A stretch of 64,000 bases of DNA. Source: Caenibius sp. WL (lineage in GTDB: Bacteria > Pseudomonadota > Alphaproteobacteria > Sphingomonadales > Sphingomonadaceae). Both the position numbers and the translations under genes were made by a program. The notes below the pieces were generated by a model. The model had not been told where the DNA came from, ran no database searches, and saw nothing but the letters and a program-made list of their open reading frames with translations. How positions within the stretch are numbered: the stretch's first letter is position 1; each line of letters begins with the position of its first letter. Where the stretch lies: contig NZ_CP081844.1 in NCBI RefSeq assembly GCF_019803445.1, positions 2,492,501 through 2,556,500 on the forward strand. The letters run 5' to 3'. Shown here piece after piece: positions 1 through 8,628 of the stretch.

Positions 1-267
1 CTGCACATCGTCCTTGGCGATACCCAGTGCGCGAATCCTGGCGATCACGCTATCCATCGCCTTGGCATTCTGCTGCATGGCGGCCACCGCAGTGGGCGCA
101 TCGGTGGAAACCCCGGCGCCGACCGTGACGATATCCGGCCGCCCCTTTACGGTTTCGCTGACGCCCAGCTCGATCACCGGCCCCTTGGCCGCGATCTGCA
201 CTTCGGCGGCCATCGCCGGTGAGACAAAGGCCGTGGCGGCCAGAAGCGGCAAAGCATAACGGATCAT
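1..267 (-). CDS. SIMPL (DUF541) domain protein, N-terminal part only
   Basis: The minus strand reads an open frame from an ATG at 267 out of the window, giving 89 residues. The first 20 residues form a Sec signal peptide (short basic N-terminus, hydrophobic core, cleavage after SPAMA-AE). The following part (VIELGVSETVKGRPD, then VTVGAGVSTDAPTA and a helix ending ALGIAKDDVQ) matches the start of the SIMPL/DUF541 family of periplasmic or outer-membrane proteins, whose biochemical role is poorly defined. The 3' two thirds lie beyond the window. The start is supported by the signal peptide directly after it. Confidence 0.8.
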   Translation of the reverse strand, partial: MIRYALPLLAATAFVSPAMAAEVQIAAKGPVIELGVSETVKGRPDIVTVGAGVSTDAPTAVAAMQQNAKAMDSVIARIRALGIAKDDVQ

Positions 268-530
268 CACAATACTCCCTGTGTGGCGCAGCCCCGCTGC
301 GAATAAGGATAGGTACGCATCGGCAAGCAGTGCAGTTCCCACGCCGAGCCGTGCGTGCCGGATAGGCATGCCCAGATTAACGCAGGCAAGATGGAAAACC
401 CGCAATTCGTTCAGCCAGGTTAACGGCTGCACGGCACTGGCGGCCGCGCGCTATTGGGCCTTCGCGCTCACGCACCCGTCATGCAGCATCCATTCGCCCC
501 ACAAACCATCGGATGAATCGGCGAGATGGA

Positions 531-549
531 CCCCGAAACAAGTTCGGGG
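531..549. repeat. CCCCGAA-N5-TTCGGGG palindrome
   Basis: A perfect 7-bp inverted repeat (531-537 and 543-549) with a 5-base loop, embedded in GACCCCGAAACAAGTTCGG-type sequence. From general knowledge this string recurs between genes of sphingomonads and related alphaproteobacteria; copy number in this genome cannot be counted here. Confidence 0.6.
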
Positions 550-570
550 TGACGAAGGGCGAATTGTCGG

Positions 571-664
571 CGCAAAAAACCGGTTCCCACTTTTTCGCGC
601 GATGCGAAGTCCCCCTCATCGCATCGCTAGCGCAAAAACCGGTTCCCACTTTTTCGCGCGATGC
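571..664. repeat. Two direct copies of an AAAACCGGTTCCCACTTTTT repeat
   Basis: Copy one is 571-605 and copy two 631-664. They are identical except for one extra A in the A-run of the first. The core AAACCGGTTCCCACTTTTTC is a frequent intergenic string in alphaproteobacteria (general knowledge). Between them, 599-607 (GCGATGCGA) and 619-627 (TCGCATCGC) form a perfect 9-bp hairpin with an 11-base loop. Confidence 0.75.
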
Positions 665-679
665 TCTATGGGGCCCGGC

Positions 680-2476
680 ATGGCGCAACCCCCTATTCTC
701 AGTTGGGAAGGCCTCGGGCTCATTCAGGGCGCGGGCTGGCTTTTTCAGGATATCGACCTCCACATCGCACCGCGTGATCGGCTGGCGCTGATCGGGCGCA
801 ACGGTGCGGGCAAGACGACGCTGCTCAAACTGATCGCCAATCATATCGATGCGGACAAGGGCAAGCGCACCGTGCAGCCCGGCACCCGCGTGGTGATGCT
901 GGAGCAGGAGCCAGACTTTTCCGGTTGCGAGACTCTGCTCGATTTCGCGCTCCACGGCGCGGATGCCCCGGCGCAGCACGAAGTGGAAGCGATTGCCGGG
1001 CAGATCGGCATCGACCTGTCGCGCACAGCGGCCAACGCCAGCGGCGGGGAAAAACGCCGCGCCGCGCTCGCCCGCGCACTGGCGATGGAGCCCGACCTGC
1101 TGTTGCTGGACGAGCCGACCAACCACCTTGATCTCGCCGCGATCGACTGGCTGGAAGACTGGCTGGGCCGCTACAACGGCGCGTTCGTGGTCATCAGTCA
1201 TGACCGCACGTTCCTCACCCGGCTGACCCGTGCGACGCTGTGGATCGACCGCGGCTCACTGCGGCGCAAGGAAGTCGGCTTCGGCGGCTACGAAGCGTGG
1301 GAAGAACAGGTTTTCGCCGAAGAGGCGCGCGCGGCCGAAAAGCTCGATGCCAAGCTCAAGATCGAAGCCCACTGGCTCGAACGCGGCGTCACCGCGCGGC
1401 GCAAGCGCAATCAGGGCCGCCTGGAAAAACTCTACGCCATGCGCGCCCAGCGCGCCGCGATGCTGACCCCCACCGGCAATGCCAAGCTGGCGCTGGCCAA
1501 CGACGATTCGAAAACCAAGTCGGTGATCGTGGCCGAACACGTCACCAAGCGTTTCGGCGCGGGAGAGACAGCGCGCACGATCATCAAGGATTTCTCTCTG
1601 CGTATCCAGCGGGGCGACCGGATCGGCGTGGTCGGATCGAACGGCGCGGGCAAATCCACGCTGCTTAAGCTGCTGACCGGCGAACTGGCGCCCGATGAAG
1701 GGACAGTTACACTGTCCAAAACGCTGAACGGGATCATGATCGATCAGCAGCGCAGCCTGCTTTCGCCCGAAAAAACGGTGCGTCAGATATTGGCCGAAGG
1801 CGGCGACTGGATCGACGTGCAGGACACGCGCAAGCACATCCAGGGCTACCTCAAGGAATTCCTGTTCGATCCCGCCATCGTCGATATGAAAGTGGGCGTG
1901 CTCTCGGGCGGCGAACGCTCGCGCCTGCTGCTGGCGCGCGAATTCGCCCGCAAATCGAACCTGCTGGTGCTGGACGAGCCGACCAACGATCTCGATCTCG
2001 AAACGCTTGATCTGCTGCAGGAAGTGATCGCGGATTATGATGGCACCGTGCTGATCGTCAGCCACGACCGCGATTTCCTTGACCGCACGGTTACGGTCAC
2101 GCTCGGCCTCGATGGCAGCGGCACGGTGGATGCGGTCGCGGGCGGCTATGCCGACTGGGAAGCCAAGCGCAAGCAGCGCACCGCCCCCGCCAAAACGAAA
2201 GCCAGGGCCGAAAGCGCCACCCCGCCCCCGCCGCCGCAGAAGAAAACCAAGCTGAGCTACAAGGACCAGCGCGACTACGATCTGCTGCCCGGCCGGATCG
2301 AGGAACTGGAGGCGCAGATCGCGCGCGACGAGGCCGCGCTTGCCGACCCCGCGCTCTACACCAGCGATCCCGCAAAATTCGCCGCTCTCACCGCCGCCAT
2401 TGCAAAGGCGCGAGACGAGAAGGACGCGGCGGAAGAGCGCTGGCTCGAACTCGCGGAGATGGTCGAGGCGCTGTGA
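680..2476 (+). CDS. uup: ABC-F family ATPase, Uup-like
   Basis: A soluble duplicated ABC ATPase without membrane segments. Cassette 1 has Walker A GRNGAGKTTLLKL, signature SGGEKRRAALARAL and Walker B LLLLDEPTNHLD. Cassette 2 has GSNGAGKSTLLKLL, LSGGERSRLLLAREF and LLVLDEPTNDLD. A charged linker joins them. A Pro/Lys-rich segment leads to a C-terminal coiled coil (YDLLPGRIEELEAQIARDEA onward), the layout of Uup rather than EttA. Members act on ribosomes or on DNA-related processes; the exact role here is inferred only. I chose ATG 680 (MAQPPILSWEGLGL, 598 aa); ATG 668 is an alternative. Everything upstream in frame is repeat DNA. Confidence 0.9.
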   Translation: MAQPPILSWEGLGLIQGAGWLFQDIDLHIAPRDRLALIGRNGAGKTTLLKLIANHIDADKGKRTVQPGTRVVMLEQEPDFSGCETLLDFALHGADAPAQHEVEAIAGQIGIDLSRTAANASGGEKRRAALARALAMEPDLLLLDEPTNHLDLAAIDWLEDWLGRYNGAFVVISHDRTFLTRLTRATLWIDRGSLRRKEVGFGGYEAWEEQVFAEEARAAEKLDAKLKIEAHWLERGVTARRKRNQGRLEKLYAMRAQRAAMLTPTGNAKLALANDDSKTKSVIVAEHVTKRFGAGETARTIIKDFSLRIQRGDRIGVVGSNGAGKSTLLKLLTGELAPDEGTVTLSKTLNGIMIDQQRSLLSPEKTVRQILAEGGDWIDVQDTRKHIQGYLKEFLFDPAIVDMKVGVLSGGERSRLLLAREFARKSNLLVLDEPTNDLDLETLDLLQEVIADYDGTVLIVSHDRDFLDRTVTVTLGLDGSGTVDAVAGGYADWEAKRKQRTAPAKTKARAESATPPPPPQKKTKLSYKDQRDYDLLPGRIEELEAQIARDEAALADPALYTSDPAKFAALTAAIAKARDEKDAAEERWLELAEMVEAL

Positions 2477-2951
2477 GGGGGCGGCGCGCTGCCCCTGCCT
2501 TGCGCCGCGCCGCCGCTTTGCGCCTGACCACCGGATTTCTGCACGAGATAGAGCAGTTACTCCTATATCCACCCGTTCAGCCTGAGCCTGTCGAAGGCCA
2601 CGCACTGACAATTGCCCGATCAGATTTGCCGATCTGATGCCATGCCATGCGCTGATGCGCTGTGCTGGTATAGCCGCTTCGTCCGACGCCAGCGTTAGGT
2701 TCAGAAAATCGATCGCCCGTGGCCAGCGTGGTGCGTGGCCTTCGACAGGCTCAGGCTGAACGGGTCTTTGCATGAGCCGGAAACTGTCACAATCGCCGAT
2801 GATCGGTTTGCGGTGCCCTGCCCTGCCACTCCAATCGGCAGCAGAGCCACGATTGCGGAACACGCCGTATCATCCTGCTTCGGGACTGTAATCTGCAATC
2901 TCCTTCCTATGTAGGGACCAGCAAAGGAACCCCGGAGCAAGCGGCCGGTGT
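2477..2951. other. 475-bp intergenic region built around a 34-bp inverted repeat
   Basis: No protein-coding gene is supported between the ABC-F and UDG-like genes. The dominant feature is the 193-bp structure 2572-2764 bounded by perfect 34-bp inverted repeats, listed separately. The remaining sequence shows no clear promoter or terminator. Confidence 0.7.
2572..2764. repeat. 193-bp element bounded by perfect 34-bp inverted repeats
   Basis: 2572-2605 (begins CCCGTTCAGCCTGAGCCTGT) and 2731-2764 (ends CAGGCTCAGGCTGAACGGG) are exact reverse complements over 34 bases. The core CGTTCAGCCTGAGCCTGTCG is a string I associate with intergenic DNA of Sphingomonadales. The 125-bp interior encodes nothing recognisable, so this is either a MITE/REP-pair-like element or two independent insertions of a short palindromic repeat. 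Confidence 0.8.
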
Positions 2952-3632
2952 TTGGATGCGGTCCGCATTCCCCGCAAGGACAGGCCTTTCTTGAATCATA
3001 CCGTGAACACCGCCACCGATTTCCGCCCGATGGACGCCCTGCACGAGTCCATCGCCGCCTGCCGCATCTGCGCCGGGCATCTGCCGCATGGGGTGCGGCC
3101 GGTGGTGCAGTTTTCGCCCGGCTCGCGGCTGGTGATCGTGGGGCAGGCGCCGGGTTCCAAAGTCCATGCCAGCGGCATTCCATGGGACGATGCCAGCGGC
3201 CAGCGGCTGCGCGAATGGACCGGGCTGGAACCCGAACGGTTTTACGATCCGGCGCTTGTCGCCGTGGTTCCGATGGGGTTCTGCTATCCCGGAAAGGGCA
3301 GCAGCGGCGATCTGCCGCCCCGCCGCGAATGCGCGCCGCAATGGCACGATACGGTGATGGCGGCGATGCCCGACAAGCGGTTGACGCTGCTGGTCGGCAG
3401 TCATGCGCAGGCATGGTACTGGCGCAAGCAACGGCCCGGTTCGGGCGCCGTATCGATGACGGAGCGGGTCCGCGCTTTCCGCGACGCCCCGCCGGGCTTC
3501 TTTCCCCTGCCCCATCCTTCGTGGCGCAGCACCCTCTGGATGCGGCGCAATCCGTGGTTCGAGGAAGAGGTTCTGCCCGAACTGCGGATCCGGGTCGCCG
3601 CCGCGCTGCGTGACGACGCGCGCCCTGCGTGA
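2952..3632 (+). CDS. Uracil-DNA glycosylase superfamily protein
   Basis: A protein of up to 226 aa. Motif 1, VGQAPGSKVHASGIPWDDAS, resembles the family 4/5 UDG GxAPGxxE...GxPF loop. The late motif PLPHPSWRST corresponds to the HPS leucine-loop motif. CRIC near the N-terminus and ECAP mid-protein may supply Fe-S cysteines, but a full four-cysteine set is not obvious. The acidic residue usual after GxAPG is not in its standard place, so glycosylase activity is inferred, not shown. The start is uncertain: ATG 2952, TTG 2991 (AAGGAC lies upstream) and ATG 3030 are all in frame, and homologous sequence begins near MDALHESI at 3030. Confidence 0.8.
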   Translation: MDAVRIPRKDRPFLNHTVNTATDFRPMDALHESIAACRICAGHLPHGVRPVVQFSPGSRLVIVGQAPGSKVHASGIPWDDASGQRLREWTGLEPERFYDPALVAVVPMGFCYPGKGSSGDLPPRRECAPQWHDTVMAAMPDKRLTLLVGSHAQAWYWRKQRPGSGAVSMTERVRAFRDAPPGFFPLPHPSWRSTLWMRRNPWFEEEVLPELRIRVAAALRDDARPA

Positions 3633-3669
3633 GCGGAAGCAGAGCACGGCCAGCCCCTATTCTGCCCGA

Positions 3670-4143
3670 TCATGGGAGCCGGTAGAAATCGGCCACCCGG
3701 TCAAGCGCCAGCCGCAGCACCAGCTTGCCGCTGCGCACCGGCCAGGCGAGCGCCCTTTCCGCATCGGGCACGGTCTCACCCGCGCAGACGACGCGCCACA
3801 GGATGTCCTCCAACCCGCGCCCGGTGGCAGCAATCGCCCCGTCGAACCGCGCCTTGGCGGCAATCTGGCGCTCGGCAGACGTCAGCGCGGCATCGGGCCC
3901 GCCCCTGATTCGTACCGGGTCCCATCGCATCGTCACCTGGGGGGCCAGCCGAGCCCGTTCGAAATCGCCGCGCAGCATTTCTCCCGCGGCCAGTTGCCGA
4001 TCATCCAGATGGCCTCGCGCATGCAGCCAGGCTAGCGGCGATTCGGCGAGATTGACCGTCACCGAACGGCGGCGCTTCCCCGCGCTTTCACGGCGACGGG
4101 GGCCTTCGGCGGTCAGTTCGCGTTCGACAAGCAGAGGGCGCAT
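3670..4143 (-). CDS. DUF6456 domain protein
   Basis: 157 aa, rich in Arg and Ala. The segment TVNLAESPLAWLHARG followed by LDDRQLAAGEMLRGDFERA and PQVTMRWD is the signature of the alphaproteobacterial DUF6456 family; no function is established. The N-terminal 30 residues are basic and probably disordered. It is divergent from the XRE regulator at 4242, with a 98-bp gap holding a 13-bp palindrome, so the pair may share control. The ATG at 4143 is the only good start. Confidence 0.75.
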   Translation of the reverse strand: MRPLLVERELTAEGPRRRESAGKRRRSVTVNLAESPLAWLHARGHLDDRQLAAGEMLRGDFERARLAPQVTMRWDPVRIRGGPDAALTSAERQIAAKARFDGAIAATGRGLEDILWRVVCAGETVPDAERALAWPVRSGKLVLRLALDRVADFYRLP

Positions 4144-4211
4144 GGCAAATCCTTTCCTGCGGTGATGGAATGTCTGCTTGCCAAATTCCGGTTACTGTAG
4201 GAAAGTGAAAA

Positions 4212-4224
4212 AACCAATTTGGTT
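4212..4224. promoter_or_regulatory. 13-bp palindrome AACCAATTTGGTT, candidate operator
   Basis: AACCAA-T-TTGGTT is perfectly symmetric and lies 17 bases before the ATG of the XRE regulator, in an AT-rich island inside GC-rich DNA. Position and symmetry fit an autoregulatory site for the adjacent helix-turn-helix protein; this is inference. Confidence 0.45.
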
Positions 4225-4241
4225 AAATCAGGTGATTTTCC

Positions 4242-4814
4242 ATGATCAATCGCATCCGGGCCATTCGCAAGGAAAAGGGCATGACTCTGGCCGATGTGGC
4301 CGCCGCCTGCGCCCCGCCGACGACCGCGCAGACCATCGGCCGGCTCGAAACCGGGATGCGCAATCTCTCGCTGACATGGATGAACCGCATCGGCGCCGCG
4401 CTGGGGGTCGAGCCGGAACTGCTGGTGCGCGGAGAGGTGGCGGCACAGCCACAAGTCGTTGCCCGGCTGACCGATTCGGGCGCGGAAGCGCTCACCGCGC
4501 CGCGTGACGCGATCCTGCCGACCGAACTGGCCGCAAACGCCGCCCTGCTCTGCCTCGCCATCGAAACCGGCGCGGGGGAATATCGCGCGGGCGATCAGTT
4601 GTGGCTGCGGCAGATTCCGCCGGAGGAAGCCGCACAGGCGATCAACCGCGATGTCCTCGTCCCGCGCAAGGGCGGACGGTTCGCTTTCGGCCGCCTGATC
4701 GACCGGCAGGGCGCTCTCGTCGGCCTGCTTCCCCCGGGCATGGGCCAGCGGCAGATCGTGGTCGACAATCCGCCGTGGCTGGCCGTGGCCGAAATGCTGG
4801 TGCGCAAGCTGTGA
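4242..4814 (+). CDS. XRE-family helix-turn-helix regulator
   Basis: 190 aa. Residues 1-60 form a Cro/C1-type HTH: INRIRAIRKEKGMTLADVA, then TTAQTIGRLETGMRNLS and a dimer helix ending LGVEPELLV. The remaining 130 residues have no metal or protease motif I recognise and may sense a ligand. AGGTG at 4230-4234 gives a ribosome site for ATG 4242. The stop TGA overlaps the GTG start of the glycosyltransferase, implying translational coupling. It probably regulates itself through the palindrome at 4212. Confidence 0.85.
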   Translation: MINRIRAIRKEKGMTLADVAAACAPPTTAQTIGRLETGMRNLSLTWMNRIGAALGVEPELLVRGEVAAQPQVVARLTDSGAEALTAPRDAILPTELAANAALLCLAIETGAGEYRAGDQLWLRQIPPEEAAQAINRDVLVPRKGGRFAFGRLIDRQGALVGLLPPGMGQRQIVVDNPPWLAVAEMLVRKL

Positions 4815-6007
4815 CCACCGCCCCGCGCCGGGTGCTGTCGCTCGCCACGCTCTATCCAAACCGGGCCCAGCCCCGGTTCGGCACTTTCGTCGCCCGCAGT
4901 CTCGAAGCGCTCGCCGCGCGGGGGGATTGGCGGGTCACGGTCATCAATCCCATCGGCGTGCCGCCTCTTGCCCTTGGCCGCTACCGCACGCTGGCCGCCG
5001 CGGCGGTCAGCGGGATCGAGCACGGGGTGGAGGTCCACCGCCCGCGCTACACGCTGATCCCGAAAATCGGGGGGCGGTTCAATCCCGGCGCGATCGTCCG
5101 CAGGACGCTGCCGCTGATCCACCGCCTCCATGCCGAGGCGCCGTTCGATCTGGTCGATGCGCAGTTCTTCTACCCCGACGGGCCCGCCGCCGCCGCCATC
5201 GCCCGGGCGCTGAATCTGCCGCTTTCGATCAAGGCGCGCGGTGCGGACATCTCCTATTGGGGTTGCAAGCCCTTTGCATTGCCGATGCTGCGCGCCGCCG
5301 CCGCACAGGCCGATGGCCTTCTGGCGGTAAGCGACGCTCTGGCGCGGGATATGGCCGCTATCGGCCTGCCGCGCGAAAAGATCGCGATTCACTATACCGG
5401 GCTCGATCGCACGCGTTTCCACCCGCGCGACAAGGCCGGGGCACGCGGCTGGATCGCCGGTAATCTGGGGCTATCGATCCCCGCCTCGGCGCCGATTCTC
5501 GCATCGGTCGGCGCACTGATTCCGCGCAAGGGGCAAAGCTATGTCATCCGTGCCCTGCCCGCGCTGGCAGACGCGCATCTGCTGCTCGTCGGCAAGGGAG
5601 AGGACGAGCCCACGCTCCGCGCATTGGCCGCCAGCCTGGATGTGGAGGAGCGCGTGCATTTCCTCGGCTCGCTCGATCATGAAGCCCTGCCGCAGGTCCT
5701 CAGCGCCGCCGATGCCATGGTCCTGCCATCCGCGAGCGAAGGCCTGGCCAACGCCTGGGTGGAAGCGCTGGCCTGCGGGACACCGCTGGTCATCACCGAT
5801 GCGGGCGGCGCGCGGGAACTGGTTCGGGATCGCAGCGCGGGGCTGATCGTTGCCCGCGATCCGGACGCGATTGCCGAAGGCGTCGCCGCGTTGCTTGCCG
5901 CACCGCCTGCCCCGGATACGGTTGCGGCCAACGCCGCGGCATTCAGCTGGGATGCGAATGCGGCGGCGTTGGCCGAATATTACAACCGTCTGACCGGGGC
6001 ACGCTAG
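4811..6007 (+). CDS. Glycosyltransferase family 4
   Basis: 398 aa from GTG 4811, which overlaps the stop of the XRE gene (GTGA). GT-B fold: N-terminal acceptor half (SLATLYPNRAQPRFGTFVAR, then DLVDAQFFYPDG) and C-terminal GT1 domain (SVGALIPRKGQSYVI, LLLVGKGEDEPTLRAL, then PSASEGLANAWVEALACGTP with the E-x7-E nucleotide-sugar motif). It transfers sugar from an NDP or prenyl-linked donor to an unknown acceptor, likely on the cytosolic face. No other polysaccharide genes adjoin it, so the product cannot be named. Confidence 0.88.
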   Translation: MTTAPRRVLSLATLYPNRAQPRFGTFVARSLEALAARGDWRVTVINPIGVPPLALGRYRTLAAAAVSGIEHGVEVHRPRYTLIPKIGGRFNPGAIVRRTLPLIHRLHAEAPFDLVDAQFFYPDGPAAAAIARALNLPLSIKARGADISYWGCKPFALPMLRAAAAQADGLLAVSDALARDMAAIGLPREKIAIHYTGLDRTRFHPRDKAGARGWIAGNLGLSIPASAPILASVGALIPRKGQSYVIRALPALADAHLLLVGKGEDEPTLRALAASLDVEERVHFLGSLDHEALPQVLSAADAMVLPSASEGLANAWVEALACGTPLVITDAGGARELVRDRSAGLIVARDPDAIAEGVAALLAAPPAPDTVAANAAAFSWDANAAALAEYYNRLTGAR

Positions 6008-6025
6008 GCCCCCCGGCGCGTCGGG

Positions 6026-6997
6026 TCAGGCGTTGCGCGGGACGACGTCCTTGTCATCGCTCGCCTTGTCCGGGACAAAGCTCGACTGAGTCACGCCCAG
6101 CCAGATCAGGATCGGCGCGGACATGAAGATCGAACTGTACGTCCCGACGAAAATGCCGAGCGTAATCGCCGCGGTGAAGCCGAAGATCACGTCCGGCCCG
6201 AGCAGCAGCAACGAGACCAGCATGATCAACACCGCCAGCGAAGTGGCCACGGTGCGTGACAGCGTTTCGTTCACCGAGAGATCGAGCAATTCGGGCATCG
6301 GCATCTTGCGATACTTTTTCAGATTCTCGCGGATGCGGTCGTACACAACGATCTTGTCGTTCAGCGAATACCCCAGCAAGGTCAGCAATGCCGCAACGAT
6401 GTTGAGATCGAATTCCATCTGCGTCAGCGAGAACATGCCGATCGTCAGCAACAAGTCCTGCAACAGCGCGAACAACGCGCCGACGCCGAACTGCCATTCG
6501 AACCGCACCCAGATGTAGATCGAGATCCCGATCATCGCCAGCAGCAGCGCGAACATGCCCGTCTTGAACAGTTCGCCCGAAACCTTGCCCGAAACCGAAT
6601 CGACCCCGTCGATCCGCACGCCCGGATAGGTCTGCCTGAGCGTGGAGGTGATCTTGTTCGCCATCGCGTCGGCCAGTTCGGCGTGCTCTTCCGCACCGTC
6701 CGGCAATTTCATCCGGATCGACACCTCGTTGGGCTTGCCGAACTGCTGGATGATCGGCTCGCCATAACCGAGACTGCCGACTTTCTGGCGCAATTCCGCC
6801 ACCGGGGCTTCGCTGCTTTCGACGAAAGTCGCGCGGATCATCTGCCCGCCGACGAAGTCGACGCCCAGATTGAGACCGTGCGTGAACAACAGCACCACCG
6901 CACCGATCATCGCCAGGATGTTGCTGATGAAGAACGGCCACTGCCAACGCAGGAAGTGGATGTTGGTGTTATCGGGAACGAGCTTGAGGAGCTTCAT
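6026..6997 (-). CDS. secF: Protein translocase subunit SecF
   Basis: 323 aa. One N-terminal transmembrane helix (residues about 20-38), a periplasmic P1-like part containing LGVDFVGGQMIRATF, then five C-terminal helices with the conserved GYSLNDKIVVYDRIRENL and NETLSRTVATSL segments. Together with SecD it uses proton-motive force to pull exported proteins through SecYEG. It is last in a yajC-secD-secF operon, 13 bases after secD. Confidence 0.97.
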   Translation of the reverse strand: MKLLKLVPDNTNIHFLRWQWPFFISNILAMIGAVVLLFTHGLNLGVDFVGGQMIRATFVESSEAPVAELRQKVGSLGYGEPIIQQFGKPNEVSIRMKLPDGAEEHAELADAMANKITSTLRQTYPGVRIDGVDSVSGKVSGELFKTGMFALLLAMIGISIYIWVRFEWQFGVGALFALLQDLLLTIGMFSLTQMEFDLNIVAALLTLLGYSLNDKIVVYDRIRENLKKYRKMPMPELLDLSVNETLSRTVATSLAVLIMLVSLLLLGPDVIFGFTAAITLGIFVGTYSSIFMSAPILIWLGVTQSSFVPDKASDDKDVVPRNA

Positions 6998-7010
6998 CGG
7001 TCCTCTCCTC

Positions 7011-8615
7011 TCACAGGTTCAGGTCAGTGGGCCGCGCCTTGCGCAGCCAGGTGGCAATCCACATCCGGGTCATCGTCACGGCGGTGAAGACCGAAGTTAC
7101 GATACCGATCATCAGCACGACGGCGAAACCGCGCACCGGCCCGGAGCCGAACAGGAACATCAGCACCGCCGCGATGACATTGGTGATGTTCGCGTCGAAA
7201 ATCGCGCGGCTGGCTTCCTTGTAACCCAGTTCCACCGACTGGACCACACGGCGCCCTCGCTTGCGTTCTTCGCGTATGCGCTCGTTGATCAGCACGTTGG
7301 CGTCCACCGCCGCGCCGATAGTGAGCACGAAGCCTGCGATACCCGGCAAGGTCAGCGTCGTCCCGGCGATGCCCATGACACCGATGATCATGAGAACGTT
7401 GAGGAACAGCGCCCAGCACGCATAGATGCCGAAGCGGCCATACGAGAGAATGATGAACGTCATCAGCGCGACCGAGCCGACGAGCATCGCGATCGCGCCC
7501 TTCACGATCGAGTCCGCCCCGAGGTCAGGCCCGACAGTGCGTTCTTCGATCACTTTGAGATCGACCGGCAGCGCGCCGGACCGCAGCGAAATGGCGAGCT
7601 GCGTGGCGCTTTCGACCGTGAAATTGCCGGAAATCTGTGCGCTGCCGCCCAGAATCGGTTCGTTGATGTTCGGTGCGGAAAGCACTTTGCCATCAAGGAT
7701 GATTGCGAACGGGCGGTTGACGTTTTCGGTCGTCAGCTTGGCGAAGCGCGAGCCGCCCTGCTGATTGAACGTGATGTTCACCACCGGCTGATTGCCCTGC
7801 TGCGAGAAGCCCTGCTGCGCGTTGGTGAGATTGTCCCCCTTGATGCCGCCCAGCCGCTTGACCGCGATATGCGTCGGCTGCCCCGGCAATGCATCGGCAT
7901 AAGGAACGATTTCGCTGCCCGGCGGGGCGACACCCTGCGCCACATCGCTGGGTAGCGCGGTCGTATCGACCAGCTTGAATTCGAGCTTGGCGGTCTGGCC
8001 GAGGAGGTCCTTGAGCTGCTGGGGATCCTGCAGGCCCGGAACCTGGACCACGATTCGGGTCGCGCCCTGGCGGATGATCGTCGGCTCGCGGGTGCCAAGA
8101 GCGTCGATACGCTTGCGGACGACTTCGGTCGCGCTGTCCATGGCGTCGGTCACGGCCTTGTCGATCCCGGCCTGGCTCGGCGTGAGAATGAACCGCTGGC
8201 CATCGACCACTTCGATCCGCCAGTCGCGCTGGCCGGTCATGCCTGCCCCGGTGGTCAGCGGCAGAATCGCTTCGCGGGCGGCATCGACCTGTCCGATATC
8301 CTCCACCAGGAACGACAGGCGTCCGCCGGCGCTGGAGAAATCGCCGATGCGCACGCGCGGTTCGGCATTGCGCAACGCGCCGCGAACCGATTCTTCCATG
8401 CTTTCAAGGCGCTGCTTGGCTACTTCCCGAGCGTCCGCTTCGAGCAGGATGTGGCTGCCACCAGCAAGGTCGAGGCCGAGGTGGACCTGGGGATTCGGCA
8501 GGAACGATGGCCATGCCCCGCCCGACACCGATACCAACGACGGCAGGGACGCCACCGCGAAGAACAGTGTCACGAACCAGAGCCAGGCCCTTTTCCAGGG
8601 AGGAAAATCGAGCAT
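7011..8615 (-). CDS. secD: Protein translocase subunit SecD
   Basis: 534 aa, the shorter alphaproteobacterial form. An N-terminal transmembrane helix is followed by VHLGLDLAGGSHILLEAD. The large periplasmic domain includes the P1 head (FAIILDGKVLSAPNINEPIL). Five C-terminal helices carry GAAVDANVLINERIREE, the proton-pathway segment. It works with SecF and YajC on the periplasmic side of SecYEG. It lies 13 bases downstream of yajC and upstream of secF, in one transcription unit. Confidence 0.97.
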   Translation of the reverse strand: MLDFPPWKRAWLWFVTLFFAVASLPSLVSVSGGAWPSFLPNPQVHLGLDLAGGSHILLEADAREVAKQRLESMEESVRGALRNAEPRVRIGDFSSAGGRLSFLVEDIGQVDAAREAILPLTTGAGMTGQRDWRIEVVDGQRFILTPSQAGIDKAVTDAMDSATEVVRKRIDALGTREPTIIRQGATRIVVQVPGLQDPQQLKDLLGQTAKLEFKLVDTTALPSDVAQGVAPPGSEIVPYADALPGQPTHIAVKRLGGIKGDNLTNAQQGFSQQGNQPVVNITFNQQGGSRFAKLTTENVNRPFAIILDGKVLSAPNINEPILGGSAQISGNFTVESATQLAISLRSGALPVDLKVIEERTVGPDLGADSIVKGAIAMLVGSVALMTFIILSYGRFGIYACWALFLNVLMIIGVMGIAGTTLTLPGIAGFVLTIGAAVDANVLINERIREERKRGRRVVQSVELGYKEASRAIFDANITNVIAAVLMFLFGSGPVRGFAVVLMIGIVTSVFTAVTMTRMWIATWLRKARPTDLNL

Positions 8616-8628
8616 CTGTCAGTGCGTC

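Larger units (their letters stand above)
268..679. other. 412-bp intergenic region with palindromic repeats
   Basis: No convincing gene is seen between the divergent SIMPL and ABC-F genes. The open frame of the ABC-F gene runs back through this stretch, but the translation is low-complexity read-through of repeats. The right half holds a 7-bp inverted repeat at 531-549 and two copies of a 34/35-bp repeat (571-605 and 631-664), listed separately. Confidence 0.7.

Noticed and set aside
1256-2863. 535-codon minus-strand open frame opposite the ABC-F gene
   Set aside because: It is antisense to a clear ATPase with two complete cassettes, and its translation shows no domain. Long antisense frames are expected at this GC content.
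6870-7955. 361-codon plus-strand frame opposite secD
   Set aside because: Charged low-complexity antisense product of a certain gene.
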